Source of the DNA: Bacillus_AB infantis_B
GTDB lineage: Bacteria > Bacillota > Bacilli > Bacillales > Cytobacillaceae
Reading direction: 5' to 3'
Length of the DNA: 64,000 nt
NCBI RefSeq assembly: GCF_008180445.1
Contig: NZ_VTER01000007.1
Coordinates: 1 to 64,000, forward strand
In this document: piece after piece, positions 44,755 to 54,861 of the stretch
Layout of the letters: every line of letters starts with the position of its first letter
Position numbering within the stretch: the first letter of the stretch is position 1
The notes under the pieces: generated by a model
What the model was told of the DNA's origin: nothing
Databases searched by the model: none
The model's input: only the letters and a program-made list of their open reading frames with translations
Made by a program: the position numbers and the translations under genes

Positions 44755-44976
44755 ATGATTACTGTTACAAGGCTGAATGGAAAGACATTTACAATTAATG
44801 CTGTTTATATTGAAACGGTCGAATCTTTTCCAGACACGACCATTACACTGGCCAATGGAAGAAAGTATGTGGTGAAGGATGATGAGGACTCGGTGAAAAG
44901 GAAGATTATCGGGTTCTATCAGTCTATCGGATTGCTTGGGCACAAACAGCTGGAGGGAATGGAAAATGAAGAATAA
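44755..44976 (+). CDS. swrD: Swarming/flagellar protein SwrD (FlbD family)
   Basis: 73 residues, family length. MITVTRLNGKTFTINAVYIE and the ESFPDTTITLANGRKYVVK segment match FlbD. In B. subtilis it increases motor power for swarming. It ends inside fliL (the last 11 bases). Confidence 0.92.
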   Translation: MITVTRLNGKTFTINAVYIETVESFPDTTITLANGRKYVVKDDEDSVKRKIIGFYQSIGLLGHKQLEGMENEE

Positions 44977-45394
44977 TAAACTCTTAATGATCATGCTGTT
45001 TTTGCTCATAGCTATCACTCTGGTTGGTGCGGTGGCATTGGTCGTTGTCATGAAATATACAGACGGTGCAGAGGAGAAAGAGCCTTCAATTGAAGAAGTG
45101 CTGGAAGCATCTGTGGACATTAACCAGATTACAACGAATTTGGCCAGCGATGATTTTATCCGAATCTCCTTCAAGGTTGAGACTGACAGCAAAAAAGCGA
45201 AGGAAGAGCTTGAGAAGAGGGATTTCCAGGTCAAGAATATTATCATCCAGGAGCTTTCAGAGAAGAAGGCGGAAGACCTGCAGGGCAAAGAAGGCAAAAT
45301 CAGCCTGCAGGAGGACCTTAAATCAAAAATCAACAGCCTGATGCAAAACGGAAAAGTAGAGAGTGTCTATATCACTGAGTCTCTCCTCCAATAA
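44966..45394 (+). CDS. fliL: Flagellar basal body-associated protein FliL
   Basis: 142 residues. One N-terminal helix (about residues 5-30), then an outer domain that packs on the motor. CTGGAGGGA is eight bases before ATG 44966, and the gene overlaps swrD. The FliL family helps stator function. Confidence 0.93.
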   Translation: MKNNKLLMIMLFLLIAITLVGAVALVVVMKYTDGAEEKEPSIEEVLEASVDINQITTNLASDDFIRISFKVETDSKKAKEELEKRDFQVKNIIIQELSEKKAEDLQGKEGKISLQEDLKSKINSLMQNGKVESVYITESLLQ

Positions 45395-45438
45395 TCCGGA
45401 TTTTCCTCGGCAGATTACGAAGATGGAGGTGAGGGTTC

Positions 45439-46437
45439 ATGTCTGGTGAGGTTTTATCGCAAAATGAAATCGATGCACTGCTTTCCGCTATATCAACAGG
45501 GGAAATGGATGCAGATGAATTAAAGAAAGAACAGTCTGAGAAGAAAGTGAAAGTATATGATTTTAAGAGGGCACTCCGGTTTTCAAAAGACCAGGTTCGT
45601 AGCCTGACCAGGATACACGAAAATTTTGCCCGTCTATTGACGACCTTCTTCTCAGCGCAATTAAGGACCTATGTCCAGATCTCGGTGGCTTCTGCCGACC
45701 AGATACCATATGAGGAATTTATCAGATCGATTCCGAAAATGACAATATTGAATGTATTCGAGGTGCCCCCGCTCGATGGAAGGATCCTGATGGAGGTCAA
45801 TCCTAATATTGCCTATGCGATGATGGACCGGATGATGGGCGGCAGGGGTTCGAGCATCAATAAAGTCGATACATTGACAGAAATCGAGACAAAGATCATG
45901 TCCAATACTTTTGAACGGGCATTTGAGCATTTGAGGGAGGCATGGAGCACGATTACAGAAATCGACCCTTTCCTTGCCGAATTCGAGATCAATCCGCAAT
46001 TCCTGCAGATGGTCTCCCCAAATGAAACGGTTGTCGTCATATCGCTGAACACCATGATCGGCGAAACAAGCGGGATGATTAATATCTGCATACCCCATGT
46101 TGTGCTTGAACCGATCATTCCCAAACTTTCTGTCCATTACTGGATGCAGACAGAGAAAAAGGAAAGGGAGCCAGAGGAGCTCGGCAGGCTTGAGGACAGC
46201 ATACAGAAGGCACAGGTGCCGGTTTCAGCAGAACTGGGTTCTGCCGACATTTCCATCCAGGATTTCCTTATGCTTGATCTCGGGGATGTCATTGAGCTGA
46301 ATCAGGCGATTGACCGTCCGCTGACGATCAAAATCGGGGATATCCCTAAATTTACAGGACAGCCCGGTAAGGCGAATAAAAAGCTGGCTATTCAAATACT
46401 TGATACATTGAAGGGGGGAGACAGCGATGATGAGTGA
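45439..46437 (+). CDS. fliM: Flagellar motor switch protein FliM
   Basis: 332 residues. The N-terminal LSQNEIDALLSAI binds CheY-P; a CheC-like middle and a C-terminal SPOA domain follow. GGAGGTGAGG precedes ATG 45439. It overlaps fliY by 11 bases. Confidence 0.97.
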   Translation: MSGEVLSQNEIDALLSAISTGEMDADELKKEQSEKKVKVYDFKRALRFSKDQVRSLTRIHENFARLLTTFFSAQLRTYVQISVASADQIPYEEFIRSIPKMTILNVFEVPPLDGRILMEVNPNIAYAMMDRMMGGRGSSINKVDTLTEIETKIMSNTFERAFEHLREAWSTITEIDPFLAEFEINPQFLQMVSPNETVVVISLNTMIGETSGMINICIPHVVLEPIIPKLSVHYWMQTEKKEREPEELGRLEDSIQKAQVPVSAELGSADISIQDFLMLDLGDVIELNQAIDRPLTIKIGDIPKFTGQPGKANKKLAIQILDTLKGGDSDDE

Positions 46438-47653
46438 CGATATGCTCTCGCAAGATGAAATAGATGCCCTTTTAAGAGGAACCGACGACACAGAGGAAGA
46501 CGATATTTTTTCAGTTGAAGATTACCTATCCATGATGGAACAGGATGCGCTTGGTGAAATCGGGAATATCTCTTTTGGCAGTTCTGCCACTGCTTTATCT
46601 ACACTTTTGAATCAAAAGGTTGAAATAACAACCCCGACTGTTTCTGTCATATTAAAAAGAAAGCTTCAAGAGGAGTTTCCGCACCCGTATGTGGCCATCC
46701 AGGTCAGCTATACAGAAGGATTCTCAGGAAGCAATCTGCTTGTCATTAAACAATCAGACGCTGCAATCATTGCAGATCTCATGCTGGGCGGAGACGGGAT
46801 GAACCCCGCAGATCTGCTTGGCGAAATCCAGCTGAGCGCCGTGCAGGAAGCAATGAACCAGATGATGGGTTCCGCTGCAACTTCCATGTCCACCATCTTC
46901 AGCAAACGGGTAGATATTTCACCGCCATCCATTGACTTTCTGGATGTGCAGCAAGGGGAAGGTACAGATAGGATCCCGGATGACGATATGCTTGTGAAGG
47001 TATCGTTCAGGCTGAAAATTGGGGATCTGATTGATTCAAGCATCATGCAGGTGGTCCCGCTGGAATTTGCGAAAAGGCTAGTTGAAGAGCTTATGAATCC
47101 GGGCGCGCAGGCTGAAAACCCGGCTGCCGATTTGAGCAAGCCTGACCCTGTGCAGGCACAGGAGCCGGCATTCCAGCAACAGCCGGCAGAACCAGTGCCG
47201 GATATGGCAGCAGCCCCTACCGGCTATGGACAGGGAACTGCGCAATACTCCGGTATGGAAACACAAACGCAGCGTCCGGCTGCCCAGGCGGCTCCCCAGC
47301 ATCTTGGAGCCCAATATCCAGGCGGACAGCCGCCGCAGGTTCAGCCTGCTGTATTTTCAAACTTTGAGCCCCAGCAGCTTCAGGAGTCTGAAACAAAGAA
47401 TCTGAATATGCTCCTGGATATCCCTTTGCAGGTAACAGTAGAGCTGGGCAGGACTAAGCGTTCTGTCAAAGATATACTTGAGCTTTCCGCGGGATCTATC
47501 ATTGAACTGGACAAGCTTGCAGGAGAACCGGTGGACATTCTTGTCAACAGCCGCCTGATTGCAAAAGGTGAAGTGGTTGTTATTGAAGAGAATTTTGGTG
47601 TCAGGGTTACAGATATCATCAGCCAGAGCGACAGGATCAAAAATTTAAGATAA
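46427..47653 (+). CDS. fliY: Flagellar motor switch phosphatase FliY
   Basis: 408 residues. The CheY-P-binding LSQDEIDALLRG, a CheC-like part with two active-site motifs (GEIGNISFGSSATALST and AVQEAMNQMMGSAATSMS), a long Pro/Gln-rich linker (about 225-310), and a FliN-like SPOA domain are in order. It dephosphorylates CheY-P. AAGGGGGGAGAC precedes ATG 46427. Confidence 0.96.
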   Translation: MMSDDMLSQDEIDALLRGTDDTEEDDIFSVEDYLSMMEQDALGEIGNISFGSSATALSTLLNQKVEITTPTVSVILKRKLQEEFPHPYVAIQVSYTEGFSGSNLLVIKQSDAAIIADLMLGGDGMNPADLLGEIQLSAVQEAMNQMMGSAATSMSTIFSKRVDISPPSIDFLDVQQGEGTDRIPDDDMLVKVSFRLKIGDLIDSSIMQVVPLEFAKRLVEELMNPGAQAENPAADLSKPDPVQAQEPAFQQQPAEPVPDMAAAPTGYGQGTAQYSGMETQTQRPAAQAAPQHLGAQYPGGQPPQVQPAVFSNFEPQQLQESETKNLNMLLDIPLQVTVELGRTKRSVKDILELSAGSIIELDKLAGEPVDILVNSRLIAKGEVVVIEENFGVRVTDIISQSDRIKNLR

Positions 47654-47674
47654 CTATTATGGGGGTTAAGTATT

Positions 47675-48037
47675 ATGGCACAGAAGATTTTGATAGTGGA
47701 CGATGCGGCATTCATGCGAATGATGATTAAGGACATCCTGTCCAAGAATGGCTATGACGTTGTCGGCGAGGCAGCGGATGGGGCCCAGGCTGTAGAAAAA
47801 TACAAAGAAACACAGCCTGACCTGGTGACAATGGACATCACGATGCCGGAGATGGATGGCATCACTGCACTGAAAGAAATCAAAAAGCTTAATCCTTCTG
47901 CAAAGGTCATCATGTGTTCGGCCATGGGTCAGCAGGCGATGGTCATCGATGCCATCCAGGCCGGCGCAAAGGATTTTATCGTTAAGCCTTTCCAGGCTGA
48001 CAGGGTTTTGGAAGCTATCTCAAAAACCTTAGGCTAA
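47675..48037 (+). CDS. cheY: Chemotaxis response regulator CheY
   Basis: 120 residues. The phosphate acceptor is Asp54 (TMDITMP), with the VDDAAFMRM acidic pocket and a conserved Lys (VKPF). CheA-P phosphorylates it, and it then binds FliM and FliY. The promoter-distal place in the operon is as in B. subtilis. Confidence 0.97.
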   Translation: MAQKILIVDDAAFMRMMIKDILSKNGYDVVGEAADGAQAVEKYKETQPDLVTMDITMPEMDGITALKEIKKLNPSAKVIMCSAMGQQAMVIDAIQAGAKDFIVKPFQADRVLEAISKTLG

Positions 48038-48065
48038 ACGCAATTTTAAAAATAGAGGGTGCATC

Positions 48066-48755
48066 ATGTTGCAAATAGTTAAACAATTGCTCATAACCCT
48101 GTTTCTTGCTGCAGCTGCTTTGCCGGGCCTTCAATCTGTGGCCCATGCAGAGCAGCTGAATAACAGCGTCAAAGACTGTTTTGAGCAGAATGCGGGAGAT
48201 TGCGCAGAGCCTGCAAAGGGAGCCGGCTCGGCTGCAAAGGAAGAAGGATCAGGCGGAGTTGGAATTAACAGCTGGGATATAGCCAAGATGATTTTTGCTA
48301 CAGCATTTGTCATTGGCCTGCTGTACTTTCTTCTGAAATTCATCAACAAAAAAAGCCGGACCTATAAATCTTCCCAGCTTGTCGAAAACCTCGGCGGCAC
48401 CTCGCTCGGAGCCAGCAAAAGCATTCAGATCATCAAAGTGGGCAGGCAGCTCCTTGTAGTGGGTGTGGGTGATAATATACAGCTGTTAAAAGAAATAGAA
48501 GATGAAGAAGAATATCATCAGATCATCAATGATTATAACAACAAAATGGAACAGCTTGTTCAGCCAAGCGATATTGTGACAAAAGTGATTCAAAGAGCAA
48601 AGGCAGCCAGAAAGGCAAACGCGGCTAAAACAAAATCCTCTGAAGGCAGCAATGGCGATTTTCAGTCTGTCTTAAAAGGACAGCTGGAAGAGCTGAGCAG
48701 AGAGCGCAGGAAAATTCACCAGGAAATGGAGCAGAAGGGGCCAAAAGATCAATGA
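48066..48755 (+). CDS. fliO: Flagellar export protein FliO (FliZ)
   Basis: 229 residues. A signal-like N-terminus (VKQLLITLFLAAAALPG, then VAHA) is followed by a membrane helix near residues 78-98 and a cytoplasmic domain. It stabilises FliP during export-gate assembly. The end overlaps fliP by four bases. Confidence 0.9.
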   Translation: MLQIVKQLLITLFLAAAALPGLQSVAHAEQLNNSVKDCFEQNAGDCAEPAKGAGSAAKEEGSGGVGINSWDIAKMIFATAFVIGLLYFLLKFINKKSRTYKSSQLVENLGGTSLGASKSIQIIKVGRQLLVVGVGDNIQLLKEIEDEEEYHQIINDYNNKMEQLVQPSDIVTKVIQRAKAARKANAAKTKSSEGSNGDFQSVLKGQLEELSRERRKIHQEMEQKGPKDQ

Positions 48756-49417
48756 ATGAATTTATGGAATTTTTCAATGCGAGCTCCCCTGATAATGTAT
48801 CCACTTCCGTAAAAATGCTCCTGCTGCTGACGGTTTTATCGCTGGCGCCAAGCATTTTGATTTTAATGACATGTTTCACCAGGATCATCATTGTTCTTTC
48901 TTTTGTCAGAACGGCGCTTGCTACCCAGCAAATGCCACCCAACCAGGTGCTTGTAGGCCTCTCGCTATTTTTGACATTCTTCATCATGGCACCTACCTTC
49001 CAGGAGGTCAATGAACAGGCGCTGACTCCGCTTTTTAATGATGAAATCAATCTTGAACAGGCGTACGAAAAAGCTTCTGTCCCTTTCAAGGACTTTATGA
49101 GCGCCCATACAAGGCAGAAGGATTTAGCATTGTTCCTGGAATATTCCGGTGCCGAAACGCCGGAATCCATACAGGATATTCCGCTGACAGCGCTTGTTCC
49201 GGCATTTGCCATCAGTGAGATCAAAACCGCTTTCCAGATTGGATTTATGATTTTTATCCCTTTCCTTGTGATTGATATGATAGTGGCCAGTGTGCTTATG
49301 TCCATGGGGATGATGATGCTTCCGCCGGTCATGATATCGCTTCCGTTTAAAATTTTGCTGTTCGTTCTTGTGGACGGATGGTATCTCGTGGTCAAATCTT
49401 TACTACAAAGTTTTTAA
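48752..49417 (+). CDS. fliP: Flagellar export gate protein FliP
   Basis: 221 residues with four hydrophobic helices and the family motif RTALATQQMPPNQVLVGL. Five FliP copies form the core of the export channel. Overlaps fliO. Confidence 0.97.
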   Translation: MNEFMEFFNASSPDNVSTSVKMLLLLTVLSLAPSILILMTCFTRIIIVLSFVRTALATQQMPPNQVLVGLSLFLTFFIMAPTFQEVNEQALTPLFNDEINLEQAYEKASVPFKDFMSAHTRQKDLALFLEYSGAETPESIQDIPLTALVPAFAISEIKTAFQIGFMIFIPFLVIDMIVASVLMSMGMMMLPPVMISLPFKILLFVLVDGWYLVVKSLLQSF

Positions 49418-49429
49418 GCAGGTGAATGA

Positions 49430-49699
49430 ATGAGTCCCGAAACAGTTATATCGATCGCAGAGCAAGGGATTATGAGTGTTTTATATATCAGCGGGCCGCT
49501 TTTGGTGCTTGCGCTTGTCGTGGGGCTGATTGTCAGCATCTTTCAGGCGACCACCCAGATCCAGGAACAGACCTTGGCATTTGTGCCAAAAATCGTTGCT
49601 GTCCTTCTCGGTGTGGTTTTCTTCGGCCCGTGGATGCTCAGCCATATGCTTTCTTATACAAATGAAATATTTTCAAATCTGACTAGATTTGTAGGATGA
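49430..49699 (+). CDS. fliQ: Flagellar export gate protein FliQ
   Basis: 89 residues and two helices. Sequence such as LIVSIFQATTQIQEQTLAF is clearly FliQ. GCAGGTGAATGA precedes ATG 49430. Confidence 0.96.
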   Translation: MSPETVISIAEQGIMSVLYISGPLLVLALVVGLIVSIFQATTQIQEQTLAFVPKIVAVLLGVVFFGPWMLSHMLSYTNEIFSNLTRFVG

Positions 49700-49703
49700 T
49701 GAC

Positions 49704-50486
49704 ATGCTAGATTTACTTCCGGCGTTTCCTGCTTTTTTACTGATATTTGTAAGAGTGACTTCTTTCTTTCTGCTGATGCCGCTTTTTTCTTACCGTTCAA
49801 TCCCTAATACCCATAAAATTGGCTTGGGCTTTTTTCTGGCCTGGATCATCTTTTATGCGGCGGATGCCCCGGCATTTGAGATTAATGGTGCCTATTATCT
49901 GCTGATTATGAAAGAAGCACTGGTTGGACTTGTCATAGGCTTTATATCATATTTAATCCTTTCAGCCATTCAAATAGCAGGCGGTTTGATCGACTTTCAG
50001 ATGGGTTTTGCCATCGCCAATGTAATCGATCCGCAAACAGGTGCGCAAAGCCCGCTCATGGGCCAGTATTTATACACGATATCTCTGTTTTTCCTCCTGA
50101 TGGTCAATGGGCATCACCTGCTCATTGATGGTATTTTCTACAGCTATCAGGCCATACCTCTCGACCAGCCGTGGATCCCGTTCGGGGATGAAGGGATGGC
50201 TGAATATATGCTGCGGGCCTTTAATTCGATGTTCATATCGGCATTCCAGATGTCTGTGCCGGTGGTCGGGTGTCTGTTCCTGGTGGATGTGGCACTCGGG
50301 ATTGTAGCAAGGACCGTTCCCCAGCTGAATGTGTTTGTAGTTGGAATTCCGCTAAAAATCGGTGTCAGCTTCATTGTTCTTGTCGCTGTTATGAGTGTCC
50401 TGCTTTATGTGGTTTCACAGCTTTTCGGCGTGATGGCCAGTACAATGAAAGGCCTGATGGATCTGATAGGGGGAGCGTCCGGATGA
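49704..50486 (+). CDS. fliR: Flagellar export gate protein FliR
   Basis: 260 residues, about six hydrophobic helices; GLIDFQMGFAIANVIDPQTG is diagnostic. One copy completes the FliPQR core. The end overlaps the flhB start. Confidence 0.95.
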   Translation: MLDLLPAFPAFLLIFVRVTSFFLLMPLFSYRSIPNTHKIGLGFFLAWIIFYAADAPAFEINGAYYLLIMKEALVGLVIGFISYLILSAIQIAGGLIDFQMGFAIANVIDPQTGAQSPLMGQYLYTISLFFLLMVNGHHLLIDGIFYSYQAIPLDQPWIPFGDEGMAEYMLRAFNSMFISAFQMSVPVVGCLFLVDVALGIVARTVPQLNVFVVGIPLKIGVSFIVLVAVMSVLLYVVSQLFGVMASTMKGLMDLIGGASG

Positions 50487-51565
50487 ATAGGATCAGGCTT
50501 GATTTACAGTTTTTCAGCGGGGAGAAGACAGAAAAGGCCACCCCGAAGAAGCGTCAGGACTCCCGTAAAAAAGGGCAGGTTGCCAAAAGCCAGGATGTCA
50601 ATACAGCATTGGTCCTGCTGGCTGTATTCCTGTTTCTCCTTTTTGCAGGGGGATATTTAAAAAATATCATCATGTATTTGCTGACTCACTCTTTTCAGGA
50701 ATTTATGCTCATGGAACTGACCGAGAGCAATGTGCAGGCCATTTTCCTTGCAGTCATGAAGGAATTGGCTCTGTTTCTGGGACCGGTCATGCTGATTGCC
50801 ATGATTGCCGGGGCAGCGGCCAATTATATGCAGGTTGGATTTTTATTTTCAACCGAAGCCATTCAGTTTAAGCTGGAAAAAATCGATCCTATTAAAGGAT
50901 TTAAAAGAATTTTTTCCATGAGGGCCATAGTGGAGCTGCTGAAGTCGGTCTTAAAGATCGGATTTGTCGGTGCGGTCACATTTGTCGTTTTATGGATGCG
51001 GATTGACGAAATCCTGATGCTTTCACAGAAATCCCCGGGGGCGGCACTGATCATTTTGGCCAGTCTTACAGTGCAGATGGGCTTATTTGCATCAGCTGCG
51101 CTTCTCTTTTTATCTGTTTTGGATTATCTCTATCAGAAGTATGATTTCGAGAAAAACATCCGGATGTCCAAGCAGGACATAAAAGATGAATATAAAAACA
51201 TTGAAGGCGATCCTTTGATCAAGTCAAAGATCAAGCAGAAGCAAAGAGAAATGGCGATGAGCCGCATGATGCAGGAAGTGCCGAACGCCGATGTGGTCAT
51301 CACCAATCCTACCCATTTTGCCATTGCCCTGAAGTATGACGAGGAAAAGCAGGATGCACCGTATGTGGTGGCAAAGGGCGCAGATTATGTCGCACAGAAA
51401 ATCAAATATATAGCCAAAGAAAATGAGGTAATTACGGTGGAGAACAGGCCGCTGGCAAGGGCCCTGTACAGCCAGACCGAAATCGGCAGCACCATACCTG
51501 AGGAGTTTTTTAAAACGGTTGCGGAAATCCTTGCGTATGTATACCGCACCAAGAACAAAATGTAA
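50483..51565 (+). CDS. flhB: Flagellar export switch protein FlhB
   Basis: 360 residues. ATG 50483 has GGGGGAG upstream and gives the family start MNRIRLDLQFFSGEKTEKAT. Four membrane helices are followed by the cytoplasmic domain with the autocleavage motif NPTH in TNPTHFAIALKY. It changes export from rod/hook to filament after FliK measurement. A frame opening as far back as 50270 is not the real start. Confidence 0.96.
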   Translation: MNRIRLDLQFFSGEKTEKATPKKRQDSRKKGQVAKSQDVNTALVLLAVFLFLLFAGGYLKNIIMYLLTHSFQEFMLMELTESNVQAIFLAVMKELALFLGPVMLIAMIAGAAANYMQVGFLFSTEAIQFKLEKIDPIKGFKRIFSMRAIVELLKSVLKIGFVGAVTFVVLWMRIDEILMLSQKSPGAALIILASLTVQMGLFASAALLFLSVLDYLYQKYDFEKNIRMSKQDIKDEYKNIEGDPLIKSKIKQKQREMAMSRMMQEVPNADVVITNPTHFAIALKYDEEKQDAPYVVAKGADYVAQKIKYIAKENEVITVENRPLARALYSQTEIGSTIPEEFFKTVAEILAYVYRTKNKM

Positions 51566-51682
51566 GCAGCAGCGAAGAGGCCTGCACAATCCGGCCGTGA
51601 TGACGCTGCCGATTAGAGCGGCGTCCTTCGTCTGTGTTCCATCGAACCTAGTGCCTTACGCATTTCTGTTAGGAGAGAGATT

Positions 51683-53719
51683 ATGTCTGGTAGAGATTTA
51701 TCGGTTGTCGTCAGTGTCATCCTGATTGTGGCCATGCTTATCATACCGTTTCCATCGTGGCTGTTAAGCATCCTGATCATCATGAATATATCACTGGCGC
51801 TTCTCGTTTTGCTGATATCCATGAATATGAATGAACCGCTGCAGTTTTCCATTTTTCCATCGCTCCTGCTGCTGCTGACATTATTCAGGCTTGGACTGAA
51901 TGTATCCACGACCCGGTCTATTTTATCAAAAGGTGAAGCAGGCGGTGTCGTTGAGACGTTCGGTACATTCGTTGTCGGCGGAAATGTAATAGTAGGGATG
52001 GTTGTTTTCCTTATCCTGATTATTATCCAATTTATTGTTATAACGAAAGGTTCTGAGCGTGTTTCAGAGGTTGCGGCAAGATTTACGCTAGATGCAATGC
52101 CAGGAAAACAGATGAGCATCGATGCTGATCTGAATGCGGGGATGATTTCTGAGCATGAAGCAAGGGAAAGACGGGAAAAGGTCAGCCGGGAAGCTGATTT
52201 CTACGGCTCGATGGATGGTGCGAGCAAATTTGTAAAAGGGGACAGCATTGCCGGGATCATCATTGTCCTGATCAACCTTATATTCGGGATTGTCATTGGC
52301 ATGATGCAGCAGGGACTCGGCTTCGCTGATGCGGCCAGCCGCTATTCGCTGCTGACAGTAGGTGACGGGATCGTCAGCCAGATCCCTGCATTGCTTATTT
52401 CAACCGCGACAGGAATTGTCGTGACCCGGGCAGCATCTGAAGGGAACCTGGGCAAGGATATTACTTCACAGATACTCGCATACCCAAAGATGCTGTATGT
52501 AACCGGAGCGACGATCTTCCTGCTTGGACTGTTTACGCCTATCAGCAATATCCTTACTTTCCCGATTGCCGGATTGTTTGTTTTTGGCGGATTTATGCTA
52601 TCGAGGGTGAAGGAGCCTGATAAAGAGCAGCTTCAGGAGATAGAGGAAGAGCTGGAAACAGATGAAATGAAGAGTCCGGAAAGTGTGGTCAGCCTTCTGA
52701 ATGTCGATCCCATTGAGTTTGAGTTTGGCTATGGGCTTATCCCGCTTGCAGACGCCAATCAGGGCGGAGATCTTCTTGACAGGATCGTGATGATCCGGAG
52801 GCAGCTTGCAATTGAACTGGGGCTGGTCATTCCTGTGGTGAGAATCAGGGATAATATCCAGCTGCAGCCGAATGAATACAGGCTGAAGATTAAAGGAAAT
52901 GAAATGGCCCGCGGTGAGCTGCTGCTTGACCACTATCTGGCCATGAGCCCCGGGATTGAAGATGACAGCATCGACGGGATTGATACGGTCGAGCCTTCCT
53001 TTGGGCTCCCGGCCAAATGGATAACAGAGGAAACGAAAGAGCAGGCAGAAATTTTCGGCTACACGGTAGTGGATCCGCCTTCGGTCGTCTCTACCCATAT
53101 CACTGAAATCATCAAATCGAACGCCTATGATCTGCTTGGAAGGCAGGAGACAAAGCAGCTGATTGACCATCTGAAGGAAAGCTACCCGATCCTTGCAGAT
53201 GAAGTCACGCCAAATCCATTGTCAGTGGGCGAAGTACAAAAGGTACTGGCAAAGCTGCTTAAGGAGAATGTCTCTATCCGCAACCTGCCGATCATCTTTG
53301 AAACGCTGGCTGATTTTGGCAAAGTGACATCCGATACAGATCTGCTCACTGAATATGTAAGGCAGGCGCTGGCCCGCCAGATCACCAACCAATATTCCGC
53401 ACAGGGCGATTCTCTGAAAGTTGTGACGTTGTCAGGGAAAATCGAAAAGCTGATAGCAGAAGGCATCCAGCAGACTGAGCATGGGAATTATCTTTCAATG
53501 GATCCGGCTGTTTCACAAAGCATCCTGGAATCGATCGCTTCCCAGGTGGAGCAGCTTTCAATCATGGACCAGTCGCCTATCGTTCTTTGCTCGCCGGCAG
53601 TAAGGATGTATGTGAGACAATTGACAGAACGGTATTTCCCGCTCGTTCCGATTCTTTCCTATAATGAATTGGAAGCAAATGTAGAAGTACAAAGTGTAGG
53701 GGTGGTGAACATCGATTGA
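51683..53719 (+). CDS. flhA: Flagellar export protein FlhA
   Basis: 678 residues. Eight membrane helices in the first half, with the conserved FHIPEP-type cytoplasmic loop, and a C-terminal docking platform. TTAGGAGAGA precedes ATG 51683. Overlaps flhF by four bases (TTGA). The 117-base gap before it contains a GC-rich hairpin near 51602-51624 but no gene. Confidence 0.97.
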   Translation: MSGRDLSVVVSVILIVAMLIIPFPSWLLSILIIMNISLALLVLLISMNMNEPLQFSIFPSLLLLLTLFRLGLNVSTTRSILSKGEAGGVVETFGTFVVGGNVIVGMVVFLILIIIQFIVITKGSERVSEVAARFTLDAMPGKQMSIDADLNAGMISEHEARERREKVSREADFYGSMDGASKFVKGDSIAGIIIVLINLIFGIVIGMMQQGLGFADAASRYSLLTVGDGIVSQIPALLISTATGIVVTRAASEGNLGKDITSQILAYPKMLYVTGATIFLLGLFTPISNILTFPIAGLFVFGGFMLSRVKEPDKEQLQEIEEELETDEMKSPESVVSLLNVDPIEFEFGYGLIPLADANQGGDLLDRIVMIRRQLAIELGLVIPVVRIRDNIQLQPNEYRLKIKGNEMARGELLLDHYLAMSPGIEDDSIDGIDTVEPSFGLPAKWITEETKEQAEIFGYTVVDPPSVVSTHITEIIKSNAYDLLGRQETKQLIDHLKESYPILADEVTPNPLSVGEVQKVLAKLLKENVSIRNLPIIFETLADFGKVTSDTDLLTEYVRQALARQITNQYSAQGDSLKVVTLSGKIEKLIAEGIQQTEHGNYLSMDPAVSQSILESIASQVEQLSIMDQSPIVLCSPAVRMYVRQLTERYFPLVPILSYNELEANVEVQSVGVVNID

Positions 53720-54861
53720 AAGTAAAAAAATTCACGGCACCTTCAATGCCTGAAGCAATGAAAATCATCCGCGAAGAGCTTGGCAGCGATGCAGTCATTC
53801 TGAATTCCAAAATGGTGCAGACAAACGGATTCTTAGGGTTCTTCAAGAAAAGGAATATAGAAGTCATTGCAGCAATAGATCCCGAGCCCAACCAGCCTAA
53901 GGAAGTATTAAAAGAAAAAGTGATCGAGCCTCCGCCTGTAAAGGCAGCTGAATTTTTTCCAAAAGCAGGGGGACCTTCTTCGGAAGAACTGGCAGCGGAA
54001 ATCCGGGACCTTAAGCGTTTAATGCAGCAGTCCTCTGCCGGAGGGAGCTTTAAAGCACGATCTTCCCTGCCGCTTCCGCTCAAAAAAGTACAGGAAGAGC
54101 TGGCAGGACAGGAAGTGGAACCTTCAATCATTGAAGAGCTTATGGAAAAGCTTTTGGTAAAATGGTATAAATCTGACTTAGAACCTGATTTTAACAAGGT
54201 TAATGGATGGCTGAGGGAACTTTTGACGGCAAAGCTCGAGTCAGCCCAATACGGCGGGATTGCGTTTGATCACAAAATCATTAACTTTGTCGGACCCACA
54301 GGCGTTGGAAAAACGACTACTCTGGCTAAAATAGCCGCTGAATGTGTGATAAAGCAAAAGAAAAAAACGGCCTTCATCACTACAGACACGTATAGGATCG
54401 CTGCCATCGACCAGCTGAAAACTTATGCAGATATTCTCGATGTGCCTATGGAAGTATGCTATACAGAGGAAGATTTCAAGGCTGCAGTGGACACTTTCAA
54501 GGACTTTGAGGTCATTTTGATTGATACAGCCGGACGCAATTTCCGCAACCCGAAATATGTCCAGGAGCTTAAAAGCCTGCTTGAGGCAGAAAGCAGCCTG
54601 ACCTATCTGGTCCTATCGTTAACATCCAAGCAAAGGGATATGGAAGAAACAATCAAACAATTTTCTGTGGTGGACATCAACAGGTTCATATTCACAAAGG
54701 CAGATGAAACGTCGACTTTTGGACCCCTGCTCAACATAATTGATAAAACAGGAAAAGGGGCAGCCTATCTGACTACCGGCCAAAATGTCCCGGATGATCT
54801 TGTGCCCGCCGGCCCGAAAACAATAGCCGGGGCGATAATGGGAGAATCAAAATATGAATGA
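53716..54861 (+). CDS. flhF: Flagellar placement GTPase FlhF
   Basis: 381 residues from TTG 53716. An acidic N-terminal domain (about 1-100) is followed by the N domain and SRP-type GTPase (VGPTGVGKTTTLAK; IDTAGRNFRNP). It sets flagellar position and number with FlhG. Overlaps both neighbours. Confidence 0.96.
   Translation: MKVKKFTAPSMPEAMKIIREELGSDAVILNSKMVQTNGFLGFFKKRNIEVIAAIDPEPNQPKEVLKEKVIEPPPVKAAEFFPKAGGPSSEELAAEIRDLKRLMQQSSAGGSFKARSSLPLPLKKVQEELAGQEVEPSIIEELMEKLLVKWYKSDLEPDFNKVNGWLRELLTAKLESAQYGGIAFDHKIINFVGPTGVGKTTTLAKIAAECVIKQKKKTAFITTDTYRIAAIDQLKTYADILDVPMEVCYTEEDFKAAVDTFKDFEVILIDTAGRNFRNPKYVQELKSLLEAESSLTYLVLSLTSKQRDMEETIKQFSVVDINRFIFTKADETSTFGPLLNIIDKTGKGAAYLTTGQNVPDDLVPAGPKTIAGAIMGESKYE

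Noticed and set aside
50270..50482. Upstream extension of flhB
   Set aside because: The extra sequence is a frame inside fliR; the conserved FlhB start and a ribosome site support ATG 50483.
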